Origin: Gongronella butleri
Lineage: Eukaryota > Mucoromycota > Mucoromycetes > Mucorales > Cunninghamellaceae
DNA length: 64,000 bases
NCBI GenBank assembly: GCA_025201375.1
Contig: JAIWZP010000002.1
Span: 806,001-870,000 of the forward strand
Reading direction: 5' to 3'
The position numbers were made by a program, and so were the translations under genes. Below, piece after piece: positions 36,482-47,477 of the stretch (position 1 is its first letter; every line of letters starts with the position of its first letter). A model generated the notes under the pieces. That model did no database searches, was not told the origin of the DNA, and saw only the letters and a list, made by a program, of their open reading frames with translations.

Positions 36482-37763
36482 GAAACAAACCACATTGCAC
36501 ACTTTGCAACCCACCCGTGCATTTTCCGCACCTCTGCGCCCCTTTTACTTCAATTGTTGATCCGATGAAAATGAGCCCAATTTCACGAGACTTGGTAAAA
36601 ACGGCCATTCTTGCAATGTATCTTTTATGCCGTCCAGTCATCTTCGCGGCGGCCCCCGAAACATGTCGCATTGTGAAAAGAAGATCAGAAAGCCTGAGAG
36701 GGGCGCAATTTGCAAGCTGTCGCGGCTCTTTGGAACGCGCCACACGCAAATCAAAAATGGACCATGATCGAGCTCCAAAACAAAAGTTGGAAAATCGGGT
36801 TCCCAGAATCGCACCAAACTTGTACACAAGATGCACCGCGTGGCACGACCACGGAAAATGCGAAAAAAGAGCCCGATCCATGCAGTGGATCACGAACAAT
36901 CACCGATTTTGGGCAAAACTTCAACCGCGAATTGCACGAGAACAACGCGCCCATCGAGCCGCGCGGACGCGTCCACTAGCAAGAGCCACGCCAGGGGTGT
37001 GCAATTGATACAGAGCAGACGCGTGTCAGTCGCCGACTGACGCGGTTTCTCACGCGTCCAAGTTTCCCCGCCAACGAGCGGGTTGCATCCATTCTGCGCG
37101 GAACGCCGTTTTTGCAGTGATCATCGATAGCCACATGCGCGGCAGCCCGTGCACTTTCTGATGGTCTTTGTTTCACGGCGCTGTGACCAATTTTCGTCGA
37201 CTTTTCCTTGAGGAGAAAACACGCGGCAAATTGCATTTTTCGCGACAACCAGTCGATGGACCCCTTGTTTTTATTCCTTTTCCTTCCGTGAATGCAGCGT
37301 GTTTACCATGTGGTTGAAGCGCGAGCGATCTGGGGATTTAAGTTTCACCATTTTCAACTCGTCGACTGCACCCCTTAGAAAAATCGCGATTTTTGAAAAT
37401 CGTGGTTTGCGGGTCGTCCTGTGGTCGCAGCTCCGCGAGGGTGGGCTCGTTTGAACAACAGAGCTTGGCATTTGTTGGTTGAAGCATTGATGGTCTTGAA
37501 AGATGCGAGTCTTGCAGATAAGCAGCTAAAAAACACCAAGAGGACGCTAAAAAAGCAAATTTCTCGACAACGCTTACTTTGATCCTCTGGTTTGTTTGCA
37601 CCGCAAGCAAGTTCAGAAATAAAAGAACCATTCATAGGCAGACGCTTTTGATGCAACGGACACTCAAACAGTGGCGAGCAAAGGGTACAAATAATCAAAA
37701 TAGTGCATTTCGTCCTTGTGTGCCAGACATTTTATTGTAAATGGATAGGAAAGGAGTGTGTGT
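36481..37763. other. Convergent intergenic region with repeat family 1
   Basis: Mostly the family-1 copy at 36695-37455. The remaining parts at both edges show nothing recognisable. Confidence 0.6.
36695..37455 (+). repeat. Dispersed repeat family 1, copy 2
   Basis: Same order of blocks as copy 1: AAATCGGGTTCCCAGAATCG (36788), ACCACGGAAAATG (36849), GCGTCCA.TAGCAAGAG (36970), TCATCGATAGCCAC (37121), GGCGCTGTGACCAAT (37178), TTTCACCATTTTCAACTCGT (37344), GATTTTTGAAAATCGTGG (37389) and GCGAGGGTGGGCTCGTTTGA (37435). The last 20-base block is identical in copy 1, indicating a precise shared end region. Confidence 0.8.
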
Positions 37764-39951
37764 CTAGCATGTGGTCTTGCTCAAAAACGGCTGGACGTTG
37801 TCATATTTTGTTTTGATCCAAGACTTGAGGGGCTCGATGCTGGGGTGCAGGTGGATTGGCCCGTTGATGGCCTTTTTCATGGAAATGTCGCTATTGAAGC
37901 GGAAGGCAAACATGTCGATGGCGGAGGTGACGCTGAAAGACAGTGGCAGCGAGATGCGGTTGTCGGTCTCGTTTTGTTTGAGCCAATTGTCGATGGGTTT
38001 CTTGCCGAGCGGCGTAAAATTGGGACCTCGGCGCACGCGCGGCGTTGCGGCGTCCCACGCGACATCGTCCTCGAGGTACGCGGCCCACTTGTCCAAAAAG
38101 TCATTGAGCACCGTCGGGTTGAACACGTCGTCGACGATGGTTTTGAGCTGCTTTGTGAATGTTGCGCAGAATTCCGGTGTCGTCAGCAGCGCCTTGGTCA
38201 GTGGGCGCGTCAAGAAGCCCTGATACTCGCGATAGTCGCCAACAAGCAGCTTGGACATCTTGACAAGGCCGTTGCCCAGTGAGAAATCAAGATCCCAGCT
38301 CAAAAACACAAATTGCGACTTTTCTTCTTGCCAATAGATGAAATAATTGTTGGTGTTTTGTGCATAGGTATCCCACGAGCCTTGCAGGAACTCGAGCGCG
38401 AGACTGGGTTCAAAAAAAAAAAAAAGAGCGTGTGTGAGCGATGTTAACAAATGCAATGCAACGCGTCTTTTTCTTTTTTTTTTTTTGTTGCCCCTTACTT
38501 GACGAGCATGCCATTGGCGTCCAATTGGTTTTTCCACGCGTCGGCGGACTTGTTTGTCGCCTTTAGCTGGCCGTCGATGAATTTGGTGAATTGGATCAGC
38601 TGATCATAATTGTCCTTTTTGTCGTCCTTTGGCGCTTCGGCGATGTCGTACGCGCTTTGATTGTAGTACGCGACGTCGTCACCATGGTAGCTGAGGTCGG
38701 CGGCGCGGTTCGTGTGCTTGTTCACGTCCGACCCCTCGTACAAAATGCCGTTGTTGTACTTTTTTTTGCCGGCATTGAACGTGTTTTGCAAGAAATTGTC
38801 GTCATACTGCTCCACCACTAGGTACAAGCCAATGGGCCGCTGATTCAAAAACACGCTAGCGGGCGACAACAAACAAAAAAGTGACTATTAGCTCGCATAA
38901 ATCGTGTGGCGCCCTCAAAAACGTGTTTTAAAACGCGGTTATTTCTCTTTTTTTCGATTTTAAAATGGTCGTACCGAGCGTAGCTCGAGCGCGACGCGGG
39001 GCGGCCGGTAGCCTCGAGCAGGCCGTAGCCAAGGGTTTCGCGTAGATACGAGGGGTCAGTGGTGTCGAGGCCGCGCAGTTTGATTTTGCGGAATCCGTCA
39101 ATGTCGTCGCCCTTGTCGAGCTTGAGATTATATGCCAGTTTGGTAAAATAGCGCGTCGACCGGCCGCCAATTTTGAATCGCACATTCTCGTGGCTCGACG
39201 TGTCCTTGGACCTAAATGGGTCATTAAAGAAAAGCGCATGTCAACTTTTTTTTACGTTTTTTTAAACAAAAAAGGGACCGTACGTGATATAAGTGACATT
39301 GGTTTGGATCTCGATTTCTTGCAGGTAGTAGGTGTGAACGCGGTCAAAGTCTGCCTGGTTGGCGATGATTTGGATGGAGGGGATTTCGTCGTCAGGGTGG
39401 AGTTTTTTGGCGTCTGCGCGGTTGTAGCGCGTGGGCAGTGAGTCGGCACGCGGCAGCTTTGGCGTGGCGCGCTTTGTCCAGTCGCGGCCGTAGAATTGGT
39501 GCAGTCCAATGTCGTTGATGGCCGTGCGCACGAACTTTTCCTTGTTTTTAACCTTTTGGTTCTTGTCGAGCTGCACGTACTGGTAATTCTTCGTGGCCTT
39601 GGCCGCCGATGCCGTGTACACAATGCTGCCCGGCGACACAGGCTGCATTGGGACCACGACACCGCCATCCACTTGCACACCAAGCGACACCACGCCATCC
39701 GACGCGCCACTGATCACATTGTACGTCGTCGTCGATGCATTGGACGCCACGGCAGACACTTGCGCTGCCCAGCCGGCTAATTGGATGGCAAATGAATCAA
39801 AAAAAAAAAAAAAAAAAAAAAAAAAGGCGCGGTGCGTGTGCCGTGAAAATTAGCGATTTGTCAATTTGGCCGCCATTTGGCGTGCCATTGGCGATTCTCA
39901 AGAATTCTCATGCTTACCCAGAGTCAGGCAAACGAGACGCGATAGAATCAT
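37764..39951 (-). CDS. CotH-family secreted protein (spore coat CotH kinase-like)
   Basis: Predicted secreted or surface protein of 586 residues. Exons 39951-39918, 39776-39284, 39211-38975, 38855-38499 and 38403-37764 chain in phase. A signal peptide (MILSRLVCLTLAGWAAQ) is split across exons 1 and 2. The CotH region follows, with VRFKIGGRSTRYF, KLRGLDTTDPSYLRETLGYGLL, RPIGLYLVVEQYDD, LYEGSD and the late FLSWDLDFSLGNG acidic motif that in CotH proteins coordinates metal/ATP. CotH proteins are atypical secreted kinases, expanded in Mucoromycota and involved in spore coat or surface interactions. I see no GPI-anchor signal at the C terminus, and not the sequence feature reported for the host-binding members, so no virulence role is claimed. 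Confidence 0.9.
39799..39825 (+). repeat. A27 homopolymer in CotH gene intron 1
   Basis: Uninterrupted A run, on the coding strand a T27 close to the 3' splice site. Confidence 0.9.
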
Positions 39952-40974
39952 AAAGAATGGAAAGGGGGGATGAAGGAAAGGAAAGGGAAAATGGAGAGAG
40001 AAAGGAAGGAAAAATGGGAGAACAACGCAACATGGTGCCTCTTTCTAGCTCATTTAGACCTTGTTTTGCGCTCGTCCCCTCCCCCCCCCCACCACTACCT
40101 CGCCGCAATGCCCGGCCGCCGCGCCGCCATGTGCAACATCATGTAATTCTCCTGGGGATCTGGATTTTTTTTTTTTTTTGTGCTTTCCATGTGATGGCTC
40201 GATGGGAGATTAACATCGTACCACCTGCGCAAGGTGTCCATGTGCAGGGGAAGCCTCTCCTCGCTCTCTCTGGCTATTAGCCACGCCACGGCGCACTGAC
40301 CTTGCATCTACACAATAAAAGTAAAAGAAAAAGTGAATATCATCAGCAAATTCGGCATATCCTGGGCACGGACATCTGCCCCCGCCATGAAAGGGTGATG
40401 TGCCACAGGCGCCACCAAACATGCCCCGCCATTGTTGCTTTGACAGACTCAATGGGACACGACATCACGTGAAGCGGGGGCCGCCTCTTCCTCGCAAAGA
40501 CCTGATTCCTCTTTTCGCGTCTCAATGGAGGGGGGTTTATTTTTGAAGGTTCCTGATACTCGATCATCATTGCGGGTCTGTGGCGATGGGCATCGTACCA
40601 TGGTGATGCGATCGCTCGATTCAAGGGCGGCACACTCATTGTGTTTGGCTAAAGGGGCAAGTGACTCATTTTTAGCATGTTGCCATTAGTCAATAGGTCC
40701 CCCTCCGCGCTCCAAAACACGAGACAGAACGAGTGCCAGGGACAATCACATGGTGCACAGAAAACAAAGATATTTCGAGGCAGCGTCGCGTCATGGCTGA
40801 ACCCAGGCTTCAATGCAATAAAACTCTAAATATCTCGACGTGCCCCATTGGTCGTTTGCCCCATAAACCTGGAATTGACATGAAATGCTATTTTTATTGC
40901 AATGTACTAAGGTATCATCTATCCATCGGCCAAGCAAGCCCAATCTATTTGAGTTTTAAAAGAAAACGATGAGT
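39952..40974. other. Intergenic region upstream of the CotH gene
   Basis: No gene seen. The first 150 bases are purine-rich leader sequence of the CotH gene; further on there is nothing recognisable. Confidence 0.5.
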
Positions 40975-41803
40975 TCATCGGCTCTTTTTTTTTTTTTTGC
41001 ATAAACAAGAGCCATTGAGGGCTGGACGGAGCACAATCAGATATAGTTGGTTGTCACACCAAGTCATCCTCATTGTATTCTCGGAAGACCGTCGTGATAA
41101 AAAAATCATCATGTAAAAAACGTCCATCCAGCCCAATGGCCTCATAAAGAGAGACACATACCAAGAGCACCAAGTGGAGGCCAGCAAAAAGAAAAAAAGC
41201 AAAAGCAAAAGGGATGCAAGGAAAAGACCAAATGCCTGTTGACGATGGAAAAATAAAAAATGAGTATTCCATGCCTCCAATTTGCTCGTGTCGCGCGCAA
41301 ATCACGCAAAAGGCCCACGCGTCACTGGGTCAGACATGGTAAAAGTGTCCTCACTAAACAATAGGACATATGCTTGTCTACTTTTTTACTAATTGTCATC
41401 ACCCGGTCCCAGCCGCCCCGCGGCGCGCGCAATGCCTTTTTTTTTGCGCCCTCTGTCGCTTTCGCCTCTTTGTCATTGAACTTACCCAAGGATGAGCAAG
41501 CTTTCCAAGCAAAAAAAGAGTCCACAGAACCAAAAAGCCAATCCCTAGATAACAGAGACGAATGAGTATCCCAAAATTCATGCAAAAAGCGATGGGGGAT
41601 GGCGCGACACGCGCGCCACGTCCCCTTGCTTGGTTGTGCGTGTTGAACGCGTGAACCACAATGGCTGCTTGCTGGGTCACACTTGTCAGTTATTGCATGA
41701 ATGGTATAAAAAAGGTTTTTTCACCATCAAAGTACTTGTCTGACTCGTCATCTAAGGTGTCATCATGTGAAGCGTGGACAACCCCAGCAAAAGCAAGCAC
41801 CAT
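40975..41803 (-). CDS. Tentative small membrane protein with signal peptide
   Basis: Three exons chain in phase on the minus strand: 41803-41725, 41664-41486 and 41235-40975, about 172 residues. The first exon gives a short signal peptide (MVLAFAGVVHA) then an acidic stretch (SHDDTLDDESDKYFD); exon 2 ends with a hydrophobic span (YLGIGFLVLWTLFLLGKLAHPW) at a strong gtaagt donor; exon 3 starts with another (FGLFLASLLLLLFFFLLAS) after a tcaacag acceptor. The 3' end is uncertain: an alternative frame of exon 3 ends FREYNEDDLV, and a further intron is possible at gtatgt near 41160. I do not recognise the family. Confidence 0.4.
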
Positions 41804-42162
41804 TGGGCACAACACGACGCGATGCGGCAACCAAGCCACCAACAAAGAGAGATGGATGGGTGGTTTTACCTTGTGCTAGTCCTAAAGCAATGTGCAAAAA
41901 AGGTCAGTCGATGTTTCTCTGCAATTGCGAGCGCAATTGGGGTGAGCCCGGCTGCCTCTCCATTGCTTTTTTCTTGATGAATGATCAGAAATGCAGCCAG
42001 CGAAATTCGTCCTCATGTAGATCAGACGGTAATTCCAACATAAATTTCAATCATCACGAAAAATCCAGCAAAAAATCCAGCAACAGAGAGACGCCGAACC
42101 AAAAAAAAAAGAGCAAAGGGTTTACCTTTTTTTCTTGCCTGGCTGCCAAGCCATTTTCCCCC

Positions 42163-42630
42163 TCAAGAGCCCTTCAATTTGGATTGCCATGCCAATGGAT
42201 TGATTTTTTTCCTATTAAATGGTACAAAAAGATGAGTTTTATGAGCACATATGCGCCATTTTTTATCCCATTGTCGCGCCATTGGCAGCGTCATGAGCGA
42301 GCATCAGTGTAGAAAGGTTCACAGCATGTAAGACCGTTCAGAAACTCTAGTTTGTTTGACATAAAAGCATCCTCTGCTCGCCCACTTGCACGCGCACTCA
42401 TGATTTGACGCGTTCCTCTCTTTTCCTATCATCCGCGCCATAACTTACCCAAATTCATCAATCAAGCCATCAATGGAAAGGAAAAAGAAATAAACAATCG
42501 GGCCAAAAAACTTTTTTTTATAGGTGAGCTCTTTTGAAAGCACGACTCTGCGACTGCTGTCCAAAAAAAATTTTTGCGGGTGGCGATGCGCGCGCCCAAA
42601 GCCCGCCTTTTCTGGCAAGAATTGGGCCAT
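42163..42630 (-). CDS. Tentative 76-residue one-span protein
   Basis: Exon 42630-42449 starts MAQFLPEKAGFGRAHRHPQK and contains KKKFFGPIVYFFFLSIDGLIDEF, a single hydrophobic segment, ending at a consensus gtaagt donor. A phase-matched exon at 42211-42163 after ttaatag ends KINPLAWQSKLKGS and stop. The ATG lies 134 bases from the divergent DNAJC17 start, consistent with a shared promoter. The 237-base intron is longer than most here, so the second exon is the weaker part. Unknown family; a small mitochondrial or ER protein is possible. Confidence 0.4.
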
Positions 42631-42764
42631 GATCAAATGAGGACAGCGGCATTTGAAATGAAGGTTTCCATCCCCCTTCTTTTGCCATTTAGTTGCCGCA
42701 GGACGTCCTTTTTCCCTGTTTCTTTCTGTCTTTTTTTTTTGTCTGTGTGTTGTGCATAAAAGTC
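42631..42764. promoter_or_regulatory. Possible bidirectional promoter
   Basis: 134 bases separate the ATG codons of the tentative small protein (-) and the DNAJC17-like gene (+). The DNAJC17 side is T-rich. Confidence 0.35.
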
Positions 42765-44108
42765 ATGAGCGACGACGGGGACCTTTATTTGTTGCTTGGC
42801 GTGGAGATCACGTCGAGCGATGCCCACATCAAAAAAGCCTATCGCAAAATGTCGCTGCGATACCATCCTGACAAGTGTCCGGGCGATGAAAAAGCAGGTA
42901 AAGCGCAAAGACGAAGATGGTGAAAAAGATCAACAGAGCACTCACTTGCCTCTTTTCACCTCTTAGCGGCCATGTTTGATAAGCTGACCAAGGCGCGTGA
43001 CGTGCTGCTGGACACGGCGAAGCGTACCGACTATGACAAGCAATATCGCGCCAAGCTCGAGCGGCGCAAGAAGCAGCAAGAAATGGATAGCAAACGGCGC
43101 AAGGCGCAGGAGGAGCTCGAGGCGATGGAAAACCAGGCGAAAAAGGCGAAAATGGAGCAAACACAAGCCGAGCAGCAATACAATGCCGAAATGGCGCGGC
43201 TACGTGAGCAGCGCGAGATGAAGCGGCGTGAGGACGAAGAGCATCTTGAACGCGAGCGCCGGCGCAGGCAAGAAGCAGGTAAAAAAAAAAAATCCGTCCA
43301 TTCCGTTGATTTTAGCTTTCTTGGTCTTTTTTACTCATGGATCATCACTTTAGAACGCGTGCCCGAGACGACCGACCTAGATTTAGCGCTGAAATTCAAG
43401 TGGAAAAAGAAGAAACACGCGTTGACGACCGAGGCATTGACGGCGCTCTTGACACCGCTTGGCGCGGTGGACATTGCGCCTGTAGGGGATAAGGGCCGCA
43501 CGTTTGTCGTGTTCAAGACGGTGGTTGATGCGGTAAGATGGGCGGCCAAAGAGTGAGAGAATGAAAGAAAAAAATCCCATTAGACGGACTCGGCAAATAA
43601 CGATTTTTACTCATTTTTTATTTTTTTACGCGCTCTTTAGCATGCGGTGATGACGAGCAAGGATACCAATGCATCGTTGGCTGTGTTTGACACGATTGAC
43701 TGGGCATCTGGCCACGAGCCAGCGATCATTACCAAAATGAAGCAGGATCAACAGCGTAAAAAGGAGGCCCAGCAGGCATTTGCCACGTCCAGCGATTTGC
43801 GGCCTGGTGGCGCGTCATCGTCTGCGTCGTCCGCGTCCAAACCCCTCTTCAAGTCCTCCTCTAGCTCGCAATCCTCCTTTTTCAAAAACATCAAGATACC
43901 CGTCATGGTAAAAAAGAAAAAAATCACGCTTTTTTTGGAGTTCTCGCGTTTCTTATCTTGTTTCCCGCTTTTTTTTTTTTTTCTCACAATCTAGGGCCAG
44001 GCTAGCAGCACGAGCGCCATGTCACATGAGGATTACGAGACAATGACGATGATGAAGCTCCGCCAAGCGCAGCAAGAGCGACAGCAGAGCAAGCCGCCAT
44101 CGGCATGA
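42765..44108 (+). CDS. DNAJC17-like J protein (spliceosome-associated)
   Basis: Predicted nuclear co-chaperone of 334 residues. Exons 42765-42897, 42967-43278, 43354-43532, 43641-43907 and 43995-44108 chain in phase. The J domain occupies about 1-70 with the essential HPD at 34-36 (RYHPDKCPG). A long charged helix follows (KLERRKKQQEMDSKRRKAQ to about 150), then an RRM-like part at about 155-235 (LKFKWKKKKHALTTEAL, GRTFVVFKTVVDA), and a Ser-rich tail. This J + coil + RRM order is that of DNAJC17/Cwf23, which work in pre-mRNA splicing with the Prp19 or intron lariat complexes. AATAAA at 44128. Confidence 0.9.
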
Positions 44109-44417
44109 ACCATTCATAGATGCATCGAATAAAAATAAAATGACACTTTTTGGATGCAGCCCGCTCATTAATGAGGGCGTTTCTTGGTTCGTTTTGCGTG
44201 TGTTCATGCAGGCGTCATGCATGCTTGCGCGGTACCATGAGCCCAAGAAAAAAAAAAAAGAAGGACAAACGGCGCTGAAAGGCAGCTCCTTGATTTCTTT
44301 TTTTACTTCAATGGTGGTGGTGGTGGGGGTATTCATACAGTGTGAGCAAGAAAATAAAAATAAGAGGGAGGGGGGAGGGAAAGCCAAAAGAAAATAGAAA
44401 AAGAAAAAAAGAAGGCC
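44109..44417. other. Convergent 3' regions
   Basis: Holds the DNAJC17-like polyadenylation signal at 44128 and the 3' end of the gene on the other strand. Nothing else. Confidence 0.6.
44128..44133 (+). terminator. AATAAA polyadenylation signal of the DNAJC17-like gene
   Basis: AATAAA 20 bases past the stop codon. Confidence 0.55.
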
Positions 44418-45520
44418 TCACTCCCAATCCACGCCAGAAGTCAATGCTTCTTGTCCCTGGCGAATCAGGGCCTGGAGTGTTTCTTCTATGCGATTGACGC
44501 GATCATCCTCGTCGGGCTCGTCGTCATCGTCTTCTTTTTCGTCTTTTTCGCTGTGATTTGATTTCTTGACACTCTGGAAAAAAAAAAAGATGAGCTAATT
44601 AGCACATGCTTTTTGTGTCGCCTTGTTATTATTATTTTTTTTCCAAAAGTTACCTTTTTCTTTTTCCTGCATGCAGCATTTGATTGCGTTTGAGGTGTCG
44701 AGGCGTCTGGCTCTGGGTGTTTCAAATCTGACCAAGCAGGGTCGGAGGTTCCAAATTTGGGCGTGAGGGGCGGAGTGACAACAAGATCAGGGCCGGTGAG
44801 CGCGGCGGCGTGTGTTGCGTGTGTTGCGGAGGCGGCTGAGGTAGTGGCTCCTCCTCCTCCTACTCCTCCTCGGCCATCCTGACGTTTCAGCATGAGCATG
44901 AAGTCGCCGTGGCTGCCGCTGCCGCTCGTGGTTGGCTGGTGGTCATGCTCGTCATGGGGATGCATTGAATATGTGCCAGAGCCATAGGGATCCGAGCCCA
45001 AAAATGGCGGATATGGATGGTGCGGCACGTGGTGGTGTTGATGCTGCTGCTGGTGTGTGGAGCGTGGCGACGACACGGGGGAAGCCATGTTGCATGGCGA
45101 TGATGCGTGTGGTGATGATGGCGGCGACGCCTCAATGTCGCGCTGGCCCACCCAATAACGATACGCGGTCAGCACAATCGCCGACGTGAAGATGAGCGTG
45201 TCGATCAAATTCGTGAATATTAGCTCCACCGTGTTTAACAAGCGATTGATCAACGTGATCTGTGGCAACGACGCCACCGCGTATTGTCCTTGTGCATGAT
45301 GATATCCGTGCTGCTGCTGATGACCATACATTGGATGGCTCGCAGCCGTCCCCGCCGAGTAATAGCTGCTGTACGACGATGTCGTCGTCAACGACGCATT
45401 GCTCAGCCGATGCGACGCATATCGCCGCCCGGCCATCGGCGTCGAAGGATTCATCATCCCCGACGACCCTTGCTGCTGGTATTTGCGCGTCAAACTCGCT
45501 GACCTTGAGCGTGTTGCCAT
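44418..45520 (-). CDS. One-span membrane protein with low-complexity flanks, unknown
   Basis: Predicted 340-residue protein from exons 45520-44654 and 44573-44418. It begins MATRSRSASLTRKYQQQ, basic and Ser/Tyr-rich for about 85 residues, then has ITLINRLLNTVELIFTNL and a hydrophobic span TLIFTSAIVLTAYRYW at about 103-123. A long His/Pro/Gly/Ser-rich region follows, with a C-terminal acidic helix (EDDRVNRIEETLQALIRQ) ending SGVDWE. The N terminus, the span and the last 40 residues look constrained; the middle does not. Probably a tail- or signal-anchored protein of ER, nuclear envelope or peroxisome; I do not recognise the family. Confidence 0.75.
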
Positions 45521-46191
45521 GATAAATAATAAAAAAAAGAAAAAAAAACGAAAAAGGGGACAAAAAAGAGGGAAAAAAGAAGCCCAAAAAAAAAAAGATT
45601 TAATGATGTTCCATTAGCCCCCCCTCAACATGGAGGACATGATGCTTGGGATTGGCCGATTTGCTTGTTTCATGGTGTGGAGATAGCCAGATAAACAAAA
45701 AAGACTCATCACGCGGCCGGAAAAAGGAGGTTCTTCACACAACACACGAGTGGAATGTTGTTGCGGTGTTTCCACTGACAGTTGGGCTTTCTCCCGTTAC
45801 ACACACACTTGCACGCACGCACGCGTGCAACCATGGATGGCCCTGGTGCCTGACCAACTTGATTTATCATGCGCACCCCCACGACGTCAACTTCGCCCCC
45901 CCCTTCCCCCTCACTCCCTGCCCAGCAGGCAATGAAAACCAGCTGCATGAATCAAAATAAGGAGTCGTGGGCCCCTCCCTCTTCAATTGCTCATTCCACC
46001 GCCGCATCAGCAAGAAAAAAAAAATCAAAAAATACATGCAAATCAATAGGATGGAGCCGTTCATTTCAAACAAAAAGTGGGAATTCAAACAAAAAAGGGC
46101 CAGAGCACCGATGAAAGGGAGGAGGGCGGGGGTAAAACACATCAATTGGGTCAAAGGAAAATAAAGAGAGCGAGCGGGGAGGGGGTAAAAT
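45521..46191. other. Intergenic region
   Basis: Lies upstream of the one-span protein gene and downstream of the SWIB gene, both on -. No gene; a CACG-rich stretch near 45800-45825. Confidence 0.6.
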
Positions 46192-47157
46192 CTAATCTGT
46201 CTGCGTTAATTCAGACAGATGTTTTCCAATATGCTTGTTCATGGTGAAGCAGTGGATGCGGTCGGTGCCAAAAAGTGCATTCAACTTTGAATCACAGAGC
46301 ACAAACGACTTGTTGCTGGGATCTTGCAAATTATTCGCCTTGATGTACCTCCACAGCTCCTTGACCACGGCAGGTCGTGCCAGCTAGAAAAGGAATTGAA
46401 TGAGCACAACTTGTTTCCCATTGCCCTCTCATGGACAAGGAGATTATGGGGGCCGACTTTCATTGTTCTTTTCCCGCTTGTCGCCGCCATTTGCTCCCTT
46501 TTGTTTTCCTCTGTCTCTGTTTCATTGTTTTTTTTTTTTACCTCGTGTGTGCCGACCACGTCGGACAATGTGGAGCTCAGCTTCCAAGTCTTGGTGAATG
46601 GGTTCTTTTGCAGTTTGGCCGGGTCAACATTGCGCTTCCTCTTTTTCGTTGGGGCGGCCGTTTTCGCGTCATTGGACTCGTCATCGTCGGAATCAATGAC
46701 GGCGGCGCTGCGGTTGGACGCTGACGACGCGGGCTTTGGCTTGGGGGCGTCGCGCCGCGGCGGCTTGGGACCATTGTCCTCGGTGCGCTGCTTTTTGAGA
46801 GGCGGCGACGATGACAACGGTACGGGTGCCGGCGCGGCCGCCGTATGTTGCTGCTGCTGCTTGTACTTACTTGGCTTCGGTGCCTCGTGGCTGACAATAT
46901 CCACACACGTCAATATCAGGCCATCCAATTGCTTTTTGTACGCGTCTAGCGGCTCAGTCGTTTGCTTTTGCAGCAACTTGCGCACCTTTTTGCTACTAAT
47001 AGTATCAAGATCAGCCTGACGAAGGATATCTGAACGTAAAAAAAAAAAAAAAAAAAAAAAAATTAAACGCGTATCCTTGCCGCCATGGATGGCTCGGATT
47101 CAAAGGGATAAAATAGAATTTACCTATAATTTGAGGCTTGAACTTGTCGATATTCAT
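46192..47157 (-). CDS. UAF30/Spp27-like SWIB domain protein
   Basis: Predicted nuclear protein of 237 residues. Exons 47157-47124, 47029-46542 and 46383-46192 chain in phase. An N-terminal DEK_C-like helical part (ILRQADLDTISSKKVRKLL, about 13-65) is followed by a basic/acidic linker with a likely nuclear signal (TKKRKRNVDP) and a C-terminal SWIB/MDM2 domain at about 155-235: FTKTWKLSSTLSDVVG, then VVKELWRYIKANNLQDP, CDSKLNALFG, FTMNKHIGKHL. DEK_C + SWIB is the plan of yeast Uaf30 and Spp27, subunits of the upstream activation factor of RNA polymerase I. Function in rDNA transcription is inferred from this plan. Confidence 0.9.
47038..47062 (+). repeat. A25 homopolymer in SWIB gene intron 1
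   Basis: Uninterrupted A run, a T25 pyrimidine tract on the coding strand close to the 3' splice site. Confidence 0.9.
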
Positions 47158-47477
47158 GGCAAGAATGAAAAGAAAGAGAGCGAGAAAGAATAAAAAAAGG
47201 GAGTCAAGAAGAAAGAGAAGGGGAATTTCTTTGTCTTGCCGCGAGCAGGGTGGCCAAAAAAGATGGAAATTGGGATTTCAAGGGCCGCGCTGGCGCGTGT
47301 CACATGACCAACTCGCTCCCGCTTTTTTTTTTCGCGTGGCAACTTGGTGATGATCCCCGACAATCAGCAAATGAAGATCAAGCAAGTGGCCCAACAACAG
47401 GAGGTCTCCTTTTTTTTTTCTTTTTTTCTTTTCAGCTTGCTTTTTGCTCTCTTTTTTTTCTTCTTTTCCTCAAAACC
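47158..47477. promoter_or_regulatory. Divergent promoter region of SWIB gene and ZIP gene
   Basis: 320 bases separate the two start codons, with T8-T10 runs on the ZIP side. No individual site can be named. Confidence 0.45.

Noticed and set aside
37764..39951. CotH protein as a host-cell invasin
   Set aside because: Only some CotH proteins of Mucorales act so; the reported distinguishing feature was not seen here, so only the family call is kept.
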